From the NCBI RefSeq assembly GCF_001315105.1, contig NZ_BAZR01000010.1, forward strand, positions 1-64,000: a stretch of 64,000 nt of DNA. The letters are read 5' to 3'. Below are positions 26,912 through 35,343 of this stretch, one piece after another. Numbering within the stretch: position 1 is the first letter of the stretch; each line of letters begins with the position of its first letter. The notes beneath the pieces were generated by a model. It had not been told where the DNA came from, did not search any database, and saw only the letters and a list, made by a program, of their open reading frames with translations. This DNA is from Paenibacillus sp. JCM 10914 (GTDB taxonomy: Bacteria > Bacillota > Bacilli > Paenibacillales > Paenibacillaceae). The position numbers were made by a program, and so were the translations under genes.

Positions 26912-28009
26912 ATGAATGTTTGGCGCATTGCGTTCAGAGAATTAAAGACGATTCGGGAATTCAAAGCGTTGCTGTTCCTCATTGCCACTCCCCTGGTGTG
27001 GATTCTGATCTTGGGAACGGTTGTCACAAATGCTTTCAATGGCAGTATAGAATTAGGTGACATTCGGGTGCTCTACAAGCATCAGCACACGGACAACGAG
27101 TTGCAGCGTCAATGGGATGCGTTCGTCGCCCAAAGCGAGTCATCCGGCATGGTATTCGAGCCTGTAAACGAAAATACGGATGGAAGAGTGGAAGCGGAGA
27201 ACAATCGGGCTACGGGTTATGTTGAACTGTCCCAGGCAGGGATCGTTTATTATGGCAATCCCCGAAACCCGATCGAAAGCGATATCGCCGAAACGCTTAT
27301 GTATTCTTTTGCCGATCGCTATAAACTCGTGTCTGCCTTTCCGGATATCGTCATGCCCGAGCAAGCGATTACGGATAATGTCCGGGAAATGAAATTGGAC
27401 GGCGGGAGGCAACCAAGCGCGATGGACTACTATGCCATTGCCATGATCACGATGATTATTTTATACGGCTCGTTGACCGCCGCGAACTTGATCGAGGGAG
27501 AGCGGACACGCAACACGGCAACTCGTCTGCTTGCGGCCCCTGTAACGAAAGCGGAGATTTTCACCGGAAAAATAGCGGGTAGCGTGCTGCAAAATTTGCT
27601 TGCGGTTGCCGTCGTCGTATTTGTTTGCAAATTTATGTTCAATGTATATTGGGGAGAACACTTAGGGCTGGTTTTCCTTGTCCTGCTTTCCCAAATCATA
27701 TTTGCGTTAAGCTTGGGACTCGGATTCAGTTACTTATTTAAAGGAAACGTGGCCACCACCCTGTTGATAACGATTATCCATATAGGAGCCTTTTTTGGCG
27801 GATCGTATTTTCCGCTTGAGGACGTGACGGGAGTTCTGCGGATTTTAACGTATTTCTCTCCGTTACAGTGGACGAATGAAGCTTTGCTACAAATCATTTA
27901 TGAGAACAATATATCCGCCTTAGGTAGGGTGATGATGCTGAATATCGGGTTTTCCGTAGTGCTACTGGGCTCTGCGATCCTCATCATGCGGAAACGGGAG
28001 GGATTGTAA
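26912..28009 (+). CDS. ABC-2 type transporter permease (LnrM-like)
   Basis: 365 residues from the ATG at 26912, which has AAAAGGAG nine nt upstream (the ATG at 26903 is too close to it). Topology: one N-terminal membrane segment (LLFLIATPLVWILILGTVV), a long extracellular domain (to about residue 165), then five membrane segments including ALLQIIYENNISALG-flanked ones. This is the ABC-2/YhgE-like exporter layout. Works with the second permease as a heterodimer. Confidence 0.9.
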   Translation: MNVWRIAFRELKTIREFKALLFLIATPLVWILILGTVVTNAFNGSIELGDIRVLYKHQHTDNELQRQWDAFVAQSESSGMVFEPVNENTDGRVEAENNRATGYVELSQAGIVYYGNPRNPIESDIAETLMYSFADRYKLVSAFPDIVMPEQAITDNVREMKLDGGRQPSAMDYYAIAMITMIILYGSLTAANLIEGERTRNTATRLLAAPVTKAEIFTGKIAGSVLQNLLAVAVVVFVCKFMFNVYWGEHLGLVFLVLLSQIIFALSLGLGFSYLFKGNVATTLLITIIHIGAFFGGSYFPLEDVTGVLRILTYFSPLQWTNEALLQIIYENNISALGRVMMLNIGFSVVLLGSAILIMRKREGL

Positions 28010-28011
28010 CG

Positions 28012-29160
28012 ATGCGTGAAACAATCTGGTTAATTCGTAAGACGTTTCGATCCACGTTCAAAAATGTGAAAAGCTGGTTGCTTTATTTGGGGTTGCCCGT
28101 CGTAGCCGCCGCTTTGGCCATGTTGCTCCATGGAAGCTCGGGAGAAAGCGAGTTCCGAGTCGGAATCGTCAATCACGACAGCGGAGCGGCGATCACGCAG
28201 GAGGCGATTGATTTCGTCGGGCAGATGGATGCGGTCAACGTAAGCATGATAAGCGATGCGGACATTCATGAGGAACTGGACGCAGGTGATTTGGACATGG
28301 TGATCGTGTTTCCGGCCGCTTTCTCGGAAGCATTAAGGCAAGGCAATCCACTGCCGATTGACCTGCATTCGGTTGAAGGTGTTGGGGTAACGGACTACTT
28401 GAAGTCCAGTCTGAATCAATTTATCGACAATCGGACAGCGATTGCGGTCGCAAGTCAAGGGGATGCGGCAGTTTTTGACGCGATGGTTGAGAACTACGTC
28501 CAACAGACGTATTCGTTCACGGCCGAACAGGTGGAAGATCAGTCGATTCATCATAACCGTGCCAAGCAAACAATCGGATACTTGCTGATCTTGATGCTGT
28601 TTGCCTCAGCGAGTTTGTCTGGTATCATCCTCAAAGAGAAGGAGAATCGGACGTACTTTCGGATGCTGACCACGCCTATTTCGGGATCAACGTATGTATT
28701 CTCTAACACCTTGCTGAATTTGTTCATTATGATTCTGCAAGTCGTATTTACGCTGATGATCCTGACGTTGGTTTTCCGGGTGGATCCCGGCATTTCAATC
28801 TTGGGCTTGCTCTTCATTCTGACGTTGTTTGCTTTTGTTGCGATCGGTTTTTCGCTCGTCATTGTCGCTTTCGCGAAGACGACGATGGAAGCGACCGGAC
28901 TGCAAGCGTTGTTGTTTATTCCGACCAGCCTGCTGGCGGGGTGTTTATTCCCGCTGGAACTCATGCCGGATTTCATGGAGAGAATCGCCTACTTCATGCC
29001 GCAGTATTGGGTGTTGGATACGATTGATCGGTTGCAACTGGGCCAATCTTGGAGCAGCCTGTCGCTTAATCTGGTGATCCTGCTCGCCTTTGCTCTGACG
29101 CTGCTCGTCGTGGCGATCTATAAGTTCAATCGAAATAACGAGACGGGGAGTTTTGTTTGA
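28012..29160 (+). CDS. ABC-2 type transporter permease (LnrN-like)
   Basis: 382 residues; same plan as the preceding permease, with a first segment WLLYLGLPVVAAALAMLLHG, an external domain, then five segments (IGYLLILMLFASASLSGIIL, LFIMILQVVFTLMILTLVF and others). It starts two nt after the stop of the first permease. Together with the ATPase it would export or expel an amphipathic compound; in Bacillus the homologous set protects from linearmycin-type lytic polyenes (family knowledge; substrate here is unknown). Confidence 0.9.
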   Translation: MRETIWLIRKTFRSTFKNVKSWLLYLGLPVVAAALAMLLHGSSGESEFRVGIVNHDSGAAITQEAIDFVGQMDAVNVSMISDADIHEELDAGDLDMVIVFPAAFSEALRQGNPLPIDLHSVEGVGVTDYLKSSLNQFIDNRTAIAVASQGDAAVFDAMVENYVQQTYSFTAEQVEDQSIHHNRAKQTIGYLLILMLFASASLSGIILKEKENRTYFRMLTTPISGSTYVFSNTLLNLFIMILQVVFTLMILTLVFRVDPGISILGLLFILTLFAFVAIGFSLVIVAFAKTTMEATGLQALLFIPTSLLAGCLFPLELMPDFMERIAYFMPQYWVLDTIDRLQLGQSWSSLSLNLVILLAFALTLLVVAIYKFNRNNETGSFV

Positions 29161-29206
29161 AAATTCATTATTTATGCACATGAGCCATATGTGATGAAGG
29201 GACACC

Positions 29207-29255
29207 ATAGAGTCGGTTTCATAAATTTGATTTTGAATTATGAAATCGACTCTAT
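29207..29255 (+). terminator. Long hairpin after the Lnr-like operon
   Basis: ATAGAGTCGGTTTCATAA (29207-29224) pairs with TTATGAAATCGACTCTAT (29238-29255): 18 pairs with one G-T wobble. The T run is weak, so it could also act by stabilising the mRNA end. Confidence 0.55.
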
Positions 29256-29274
29256 ATACAATGTTTTGGCTGTG

Positions 29275-29306
29275 ACCTCGGATCATGCGGGAGAGCAATC
29301 GCTGGC
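29275..29306 (+). pseudogene. tRNA-Ala-like 5' fragment (copy 4)
   Basis: ACCTCGGATCATGCGGGAGA continuing to GCAATCGCTGGC matches the D arm and anticodon 5' half of copies 1 and 2 (TCGGCTCACGCGG, GAGCGCATCGCTGGC). The 3' half and hairpin are missing. It marks the right-most trace of this repeat family seen in the window. Confidence 0.55.
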
Positions 29307-29449
29307 TTAAATATGCTGAATGGTAGTCAATGACTTTTCACACTCATTAACATATACTAGAAACATCTTATTAAAGTGTAGGCCGATGCGATCAAGTTAG
29401 GCTTGAATATGAATTATGATGAGAAGAAATGACATGAGGAGGCGATAGG

Positions 29450-30169
29450 ATGAAAAGCTATCTTATTTTTGGCGCTAGCCAAGGTCTCGGAGATGCGTTT
29501 GTGAAAGGGCTGCCTGATCGGGGCGATCAAGTTTGGATTGTTTCCCGAAGCAAGCCGGGCAGTATAGATCTTGAGGATGGTGTTAAGAGAAGATGGATTG
29601 CAGCAGATCTTGCGCAACCGGATGCGGCTCAAGTTATTACAAAAAGCATATCCACGGAAAAGCTTGATGTACTGATTTATAACGTAGGAATCTGGGAAAA
29701 GGAAGGGTTTGAGGACCACTACACGTTTGACATGGACGAACCGAACGATATTTCCAAAATTATACATGTGAACATCACTTCAACCATCACCTGCATACAG
29801 GCGCTATTGCCTAATCTCCGCCAATCGGAAGCAGGTAAAATCATTTTAATCGGCTCCACGGCAGGCTTGGACCATACGAATAACGCTCAAATATCCTTTG
29901 TTGCTTCCAAGTTTGGTCTGCGCGGTATTGCTCATGCACTGAGAGAACACGTGCGTCAGGATGGCATCGCCGTTACTTGCGTGAATCCAGGCGAACTGGC
30001 AGCAGAAATTCCTTTCGAGTATGGGGCGGATAAAGCGATTGAGGCATATAACGGCACTAGAATTCCTGTACAAGACATTGTATCCATTGTGAAATGCGTT
30101 ATCAACCTGTCCAAAGTTTCCTGTGTCAAAGAAATACATATCCCGGCTATAACGGATGTAAATGCGTAG
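29450..30169 (+). CDS. SDR-family protein lacking the catalytic tyrosine
   Basis: 239 residues. Rossmann fold with cofactor motif FGASQGLGDAF (residues 6-16) and NVGIWE in place of NNAG. The catalytic YxxxK reads FVASK (AQISFVASKFGLRG), so the Tyr is Phe and ordinary dehydrogenase chemistry is doubtful. The rest, including NPGELAAEIPF, is intact. GGAGGCGATAGG precedes the ATG. Alone in its direction; substrate unknown. Confidence 0.85.
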   Translation: MKSYLIFGASQGLGDAFVKGLPDRGDQVWIVSRSKPGSIDLEDGVKRRWIAADLAQPDAAQVITKSISTEKLDVLIYNVGIWEKEGFEDHYTFDMDEPNDISKIIHVNITSTITCIQALLPNLRQSEAGKIILIGSTAGLDHTNNAQISFVASKFGLRGIAHALREHVRQDGIAVTCVNPGELAAEIPFEYGADKAIEAYNGTRIPVQDIVSIVKCVINLSKVSCVKEIHIPAITDVNA

Positions 30170-30296
30170 TTCATAATCAGAACAGATAAACGGTAAAAGC
30201 GGTTGGGGGACTACGATAGATGGGTTGTGAAGAGGAATTTTGAGTAAATCGCACCTCAGATATTACTCCAAAGAAATTTAGAAATAAATACTTTTT

Positions 30297-30475
30297 TTGC
30301 TGCTCGTCGCCGGCACTTCAGAACAATTAACTGCAAATACGGAACAAAACAGCAAGGCAAGCCGTGAAATGACTGAAGCCGTACAAGAAATTTCTGAAGG
30401 GGCAGCCACACAGCTCAGCCAAATTCAGCTTGCCTCAGGTGCATTCCGAGAAATCAAAGATACGTTGGAATTATG
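30297..30475 (+). pseudogene. Methyl-accepting chemotaxis protein fragment
   Basis: About 55 residues, VAGTSEQLTANTEQNSKASR and EMTEAVQEISEGAATQLSQI, are an MCP signalling-domain segment (adaptation helix region). No start, sensor domain or C-terminal hairpin is present. It is joined at about 30470 to an unrelated coding remnant. Confidence 0.7.
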
Positions 30476-30837
30476 TCAATCATCGAGGCTTAGTCACGTA
30501 TGCTTGGCCGATCAGTACGGTAACCGATAATCCGGACGAATATGCCCATTTTGCCATACAGGTGGAAGCGCCATCCGAATTAGCCTTAACTGTAGGCGAT
30601 ACGGCGGCATTCACCGGATTCGTTCGCAGCCAGAACGGCAACGTTTTGGAGACGTCGTTGAACGTGCGCGCATTGGGGCCTGTTGCAGGTTTGCTGGACT
30701 TAAACGAGGTGGAGGGTGAAATGACGGCGCTAAGCGCCGGAGTGGTTTGGGTTCAGGGTTATTACCGCTTTTCGTTTCGAAACGAGGAATGGACCGTGTA
30801 CGCGCGGCCGACAAAAGTTACCATCAACGCTCCTTAA
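30470..30837 (+). pseudogene. C-terminal fragment of an unrecognised secreted-type protein
   Basis: About 120 residues in one frame: YVNHRGLVTYAWPISTVTDN, DTAAFTGFVRSQNGNVLETS, VWVQGYYRFSFRNEEWTVYA, ending in VTINAP. Beta-rich and without a start codon of its own; looks like the tail of an extracellular protein joined to the MCP fragment by a deletion. Not recognised. Confidence 0.5.
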
Positions 30838-30941
30838 GCCGTCGATATAAAAATCAGTAAGCAGAAAGGCAAGCGCGTAGACTGTTTCTCAGTCAGCGCG
30901 CTTGCTTCTTTTTTTGTAACAGGAGCGCAACGAACGAAAGA

Positions 30942-31775
30942 CTACTTATCGACGCGCCAATCTACTTTTTTCAATATCAACACGATCGAAACAAGTGAGA
31001 ACAACAACAGAATGAGTGTGTTCCAAGCGACGGAGCTGGACCACCCGGAGATCAGCACCTCCCGCATGGCTTCAGCTGCGTAGGTCGTTGGGAAGATATA
31101 GGAGACCCATTGCAACAGGGCAGGCAGTTGATTCATGTCGACCATGACGGGCGTCAAGAACGAGATGAACATCATGAGCGCTTGGACCAGCATGTTGGTC
31201 AATTGATGGCTTGGCGACCAGAACCCGATCAGGACTCCCGCGCCTACCACGCTAAAGACGGTAAGCATCAGTACGGGGATCAATCCCCAGCTGTAGTGAA
31301 ATTGAATGCCGTAAGCGAACTGGCCGATCATTGCCAGGATGACAAACGAAGGTACGCAAGTGATCAAGCCTCGCAGCAGATTAGCAAAGATGAAATTCAC
31401 TTTGGCGATTGGCAGTGACGAATAGTAGGTGAAATGCCCTTGATGCTTCTGCCAGGATATTTCCTGGGCCATGGAATTGAGTCCCATCACGATTAAGCCG
31501 AAGAGCATATTTCCCGTAATAATGCGTATCATGACCTCTGGCGTCGGGTCGACCGTAAAGAATTTGAGGAACAGCAGCGTCGTTAACGGGAACATGCAGG
31601 CCATGATGAAAATCCAAACCCATGCCTCACGGATGATCGTGAATTGAATACGGGCGAGGATCAGCCATTCCATAATGCGGCGCTGGATCGTGCCCTGCTG
31701 CTCTTGTCCTTGCAGAAAGATCGCTTCTTGCAGCGGAGAGCCTTGATTTTGCGTAGACGGGTTCATATTTTCCAT
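30942..31775 (-). CDS. ABC-2 type transporter permease
   Basis: 277 residues with six membrane segments (WVWIFIMACMFPLTTLLFL, GNMLFGLIVMGLNSMA, GLITCVPSFVILAMIGQFAY, LIPVLMLTVFSVVGAGVLIG, ALMMFISFLTPVMVDM, TLILLLFSLVSIVLIL). Typical ABC-2 exporter permease. Two nt separate it from the upstream ATPase gene on the same strand. Substrate unknown; related to drug or bacteriocin exporters. Confidence 0.9.
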   Translation of the reverse strand: MENMNPSTQNQGSPLQEAIFLQGQEQQGTIQRRIMEWLILARIQFTIIREAWVWIFIMACMFPLTTLLFLKFFTVDPTPEVMIRIITGNMLFGLIVMGLNSMAQEISWQKHQGHFTYYSSLPIAKVNFIFANLLRGLITCVPSFVILAMIGQFAYGIQFHYSWGLIPVLMLTVFSVVGAGVLIGFWSPSHQLTNMLVQALMMFISFLTPVMVDMNQLPALLQWVSYIFPTTYAAEAMREVLISGWSSSVAWNTLILLLFSLVSIVLILKKVDWRVDK

Positions 31776-31777
31776 GT

Positions 31778-32731
31778 TTATACCACCTCTGCTTCAACAG
31801 GTTTATCCTGCTCGTCATCGATATGAAAATAGACATCCTCCAGATTCGGCGGAACCAACGAGTACTCTTCGATCGGCAAGTTTGGTTGCGTCAGGACTTC
31901 AATTGCGCGACTAGCGTCTTGCTTCTCGATCAGCGCACGGATGCGGTTTTCTCCTGTTTTGGTCCAGTGGCCCAGCGTACTTAATCTTTCGCAAACGTAA
32001 TCGCTCTCCCCTAGTGATGTTGTGATCTCTAGTTTCATTCGCTGATCGACACGCTGTTTCAACACGCTCACATGATCGATCGCTAGCAGCTTGCCGTGAT
32101 TCACGACGGCCACCCGGTCAACGACTTGCTCGGCTTCCAATACGTTGTGCGTCACCAGGATGACGGTCACCCCTTGGCGGTTACGTTCTTGAATCAGGTC
32201 CCACACGAGTCTTCTCTTCTTGGGATCCAGTTCATTGGTCGGTTCATCGAAGATCATGACAGGCGAAAAGCCGATCAGGCAAGTGCCGATCCCGATTAAC
32301 CGCTTCTGTCCGCCCGAAACGTTCTTAAGTAGTTTATTCCGCAAATCCTCCATACCGAAGCGGGCCAGCAAATCTTCGCTTTGTTGTACGGCCGCTTCTT
32401 TTGTCAAGCCCCGCAATCGACCGGTAAAATACAACGCCTCCCAGGTTTTTAAGCTGGTCAGCGCGTGTGGCTCCTGCGAGTAGTAAGCAACCTCCTGGGC
32501 GACGCGTTTGGTTTGGGACTGCACGCTGATTCCATCATAGCGCACTGTGCCTGAAGTTGGGGCGAGATGACCGACCATTTGTTTGATCAGCGTGGATTTG
32601 CCGGCCCCGTTGGGTCCGAGCAGACCTAGGATCTCCCCTTGTTGAACGTCAAAGCTAATGTCTTGATTGGCGATGACTTTTCCTTTTTTGTACGTCTTGT
32701 TTACTTGTTCTAATTGATAAACCAGCTTCAT
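31778..32731 (-). CDS. ABC transporter ATPase (exporter)
   Basis: 317 residues from the ATG at 32731 (GAGAGGAG upstream). Walker A GPNGAGKST, Q-loop VAYYSQEPHALT, signature VSGGQKRLIGIGTCL, Walker B VMIFDEPTNELDPKKR, H-loop LVTHNVLEAEQVV, and a C-terminal domain (LSTLGHWTKTGENRIRALIE). Partner of the permease at 30942. Confidence 0.92.
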   Translation of the reverse strand: MKLVYQLEQVNKTYKKGKVIANQDISFDVQQGEILGLLGPNGAGKSTLIKQMVGHLAPTSGTVRYDGISVQSQTKRVAQEVAYYSQEPHALTSLKTWEALYFTGRLRGLTKEAAVQQSEDLLARFGMEDLRNKLLKNVSGGQKRLIGIGTCLIGFSPVMIFDEPTNELDPKKRRLVWDLIQERNRQGVTVILVTHNVLEAEQVVDRVAVVNHGKLLAIDHVSVLKQRVDQRMKLEITTSLGESDYVCERLSTLGHWTKTGENRIRALIEKQDASRAIEVLTQPNLPIEEYSLVPPNLEDVYFHIDDEQDKPVEAEVV

Positions 32732-32917
32732 GATCCCGGCTCCTCTCACTTGCGTTTCCAAATTGAGTGTAATGAAATGCGTTGGCATGACGTTGATTAT
32801 GTATGCTGAACGGTCGTCAATTGGCGTTAAGATAAAGATATAATATCCGTCTTCACGGAGTGACGGGCGGCAGAATGGTTTTTATCTCCGTCTCGGGACC
32901 GAGATGGAAGTCATAGA

Positions 32918-32960
32918 TAAAGAGGGATCGCCAGATCTTAGATCTGGCGATCCCTCTTTA
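32918..32960. terminator. Perfect 20-bp hairpin
   Basis: TAAAGAGGGATCGCCAGATC, loop TTA, and its exact reverse complement. It lies downstream of the minus-strand binding-protein gene at 33022; the T run is short on both strands. Confidence 0.65.
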
Positions 32961-33021
32961 TTCCTGTCCATAAATCCTTCGCGCTATGGATCGTTCTATT
33001 TTATATAAGGTACAAATTTCC

Positions 33022-34542
33022 TTAACGCTTTTGCATTCTCCAATCGTCCAACTGCTGCTGTATTACGGCCTGAATTTCGTCAAGCCCTGCTTGATGCAGC
33101 TCCTCGTTGAAGCGGGGAAGGATCTTCTCCACGTCTACCGAACCGGTCATGAGGCTGGGGTAATACTTCTGCCAGACGATCTCGACGTTGTTAATGGTTT
33201 CGCTCAGCCGGACGAGATCCGGGGTGAAACCAAGCATGGCCGATTGGACGAGCTTCGCATTGTATTCGCGGAATGTATCCCATTTGTCGAGCGGTTCGGG
33301 ATATTCCCCGCCCATGGTCTTTAAGATGAACCAATTGCCCTGAGTGTATTGCACGCCGGAATAGCGGCTTGCAGGTATGTCCGACTGCAAGTTATCCTCG
33401 TTGTCCTTGCCTGGCGTCAGCACGATTTGCCCGTCATCGTTCAACGTATAATGCAGACCTTCGATACCGTAGTTGAACAAGTTCCGAATTTCGGGATCGG
33501 TATTAAGCAGATTGAGAAACCGAATCGATTCCACGGGATGCTTAGTGTTCGCATTCACGGCCATGATGCCGCCCCGCACGGATTCGGTAGTCACCGTACT
33601 CGGCGTCACCGGATGGGTGACAACCCGATAACCACGATCCTTGCTCCAAGTCGTTTCGGAGAGCGGACCGCCGCCGGAGGATTTCCAGAACACCTTCGCT
33701 CGCTTGAGTCCCCCCGGCTCGCGCAAAGCGGCGTCTTCATTAATGAAGCCCGCTTGGTAATAACGACGCAGCGTATCCAGCACTTGCCGCGCTTCCTGTG
33801 TCTCGAAGATATTCACTACCTGCCCATCCGGATCCAGCGATTGGACCATCAGCGGAACCTTGGAGTTCAAGACGTATTCATACCCGTGGAGCGCGAAGAA
33901 ATTGTGGGAATCACGATCCAGTTCCATCGGAAGGTACTCCGGTTCCTTCCGCTTGATCATGCGAAGCAGCGGTTCCAGCGATTCCAGCGTATTGTACCGG
34001 GTGATGTCAATTCCGTATCGGTCCACGATGGTGGCCGGGTACATCCAGTGGTCCCTCACGGCGAGTTCCTTGTTCGTAGGTACGCCGTAGATGAAGCCGT
34101 CGTTCATGCGCACTCCTTGCCAAAAGACGGGATCGATGACGTTATACATGTCCTTGCCGATGCCTTCCAGGTATTCATCGAGCTTGAGCCAGGCCCCGCG
34201 TATGGCGCCTGTGGCATAATCCGGTGCAAAGGCGATATCAAACGGGCTTCCGGCTGAGATGAGCGTGTTTAGCCGATCCTCATATTCTTGCCAGCCGATC
34301 TTGAGATATGTGATCGTGACGCCGATCTTGCGCGAGAGAATCTCGTTGATCTTGTCGTTGACCAACTGCAGATCCGGATCGGGTTCGCCGATCGTGTAGT
34401 AAATAAGGTTTACCGTCTCTTTACCTTCGAACGAATCGGTACCCGCGTCAGGCTGAGGAAAACAGCCGCCCAGAAGCAGCAGGAACGGCAGCACGAGGCA
34501 GAAAGCGGCCCATTCTCGTTTCAGCCTGCGATGATTGAACAC
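33022..34542 (-). CDS. Extracellular solute-binding lipoprotein (sugar, LplA-like) A
   Basis: 506 residues. Signal peptide with lipobox LLLLGGC (Cys27), then a type 2 periplasmic-binding fold: LIYYTIGEPDPDLQLVNDKI, FDIAFAPDYATGA, FIYGVPTNKELAV. Captures an oligosaccharide at the cell surface for an LplBC-type importer. It lies downstream of the YesMN genes, while a second binding protein (37215) sits next to the permeases. Family 1 carbohydrate-binding (ABC CUT1). Confidence 0.92.
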   Translation of the reverse strand: MFNHRRLKREWAAFCLVLPFLLLLGGCFPQPDAGTDSFEGKETVNLIYYTIGEPDPDLQLVNDKINEILSRKIGVTITYLKIGWQEYEDRLNTLISAGSPFDIAFAPDYATGAIRGAWLKLDEYLEGIGKDMYNVIDPVFWQGVRMNDGFIYGVPTNKELAVRDHWMYPATIVDRYGIDITRYNTLESLEPLLRMIKRKEPEYLPMELDRDSHNFFALHGYEYVLNSKVPLMVQSLDPDGQVVNIFETQEARQVLDTLRRYYQAGFINEDAALREPGGLKRAKVFWKSSGGGPLSETTWSKDRGYRVVTHPVTPSTVTTESVRGGIMAVNANTKHPVESIRFLNLLNTDPEIRNLFNYGIEGLHYTLNDDGQIVLTPGKDNEDNLQSDIPASRYSGVQYTQGNWFILKTMGGEYPEPLDKWDTFREYNAKLVQSAMLGFTPDLVRLSETINNVEIVWQKYYPSLMTGSVDVEKILPRFNEELHQAGLDEIQAVIQQQLDDWRMQKR

Positions 34543-34578
34543 GGTTATGCGCTCCTTTTTGCGAATAGTCTATGGTTA

Positions 34579-35343
34579 TCATTTGCCCCGCAGCTCAGAG
34601 GGGGATTTTCCGAAATAGCTCTGGAAGTGGGTGTAGAAATAATTGAGATTGTTATAACCGACGGAGAAGGCGATATAGGAGATTTTCTCGTCGGTCGTTT
34701 GGATGCGATCCTGGGCCATGAGCATGCGGTAAGCCATCAAATACTCGGAGAATTTCATTCGCGTTTCCTTCAGAAACAATTGCCCGAGATACGTGCTGTT
34801 CATTTGAAACCGCTCAGCCACGGATTTCAAGGTGATATTTTGCGCATATTCGGTTTTGACCATCAGTACAATGCGGTTGACCAGTTTGGATAAACTGTCA
34901 TATGCCAGATTGAGCACGGGATCGCGGTTTATGCTTTCACTGGTCATGGTTCCAATCGATCCGTGAAGATCCTCGACGATGATCTTCTCGATAGTATGCT
35001 GAAGCTTGGTGCGTTCGACGGGCTTGAGCAGATAGTCCCTGACGCCGCAGCGAATAGCTTCCTGTGCATACTTGAATTCACTATAGCCGCTCATGATGAT
35101 GAACTTCGTCGGTACATGGAATTCATTCAACTTACGGATCGTTTCATAGCCCAAGTCCTTGCCGATGCAGACGTCGAAGATGGCGATGTCCGGCAGGAGG
35201 TCCACGATCCTGGACATGGCTTCATCCGTCGTTTCGCACGTTTCGATGCGGACGAACCCGTACCGCTCCCAATCCAGTATCCGCTTCATCCCCTCCAAAA
35301 TTTGCGGCTCGTCATCCACAATCATCAATTTGTACAAGTTCAA
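34579..35343 (-). CDS. AraC-type response regulator (YesN-like)
   Basis: 254 residues: receiver domain with DD at 10-11 and phospho-acceptor D57 (IAIFDVCIG), K in YLLKPVER; then AraC DNA-binding domain with two helix-turn-helix motifs (ITLKSVAERFQMNSTYLGQL, SYIAFSVGYNNLNYFYTHFQ). Shorter than many YesN proteins because the middle region is reduced. Overlaps the kinase gene by 32 nt. Likely activates the adjacent transporter genes in response to a sugar. Confidence 0.93.
   Translation of the reverse strand: MNLYKLMIVDDEPQILEGMKRILDWERYGFVRIETCETTDEAMSRIVDLLPDIAIFDVCIGKDLGYETIRKLNEFHVPTKFIIMSGYSEFKYAQEAIRCGVRDYLLKPVERTKLQHTIEKIIVEDLHGSIGTMTSESINRDPVLNLAYDSLSKLVNRIVLMVKTEYAQNITLKSVAERFQMNSTYLGQLFLKETRMKFSEYLMAYRMLMAQDRIQTTDEKISYIAFSVGYNNLNYFYTHFQSYFGKSPSELRGK

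Noticed and set aside
33349..34257. 302-codon plus-strand frame
   Set aside because: Antisense shadow of the binding-protein gene at 33022.
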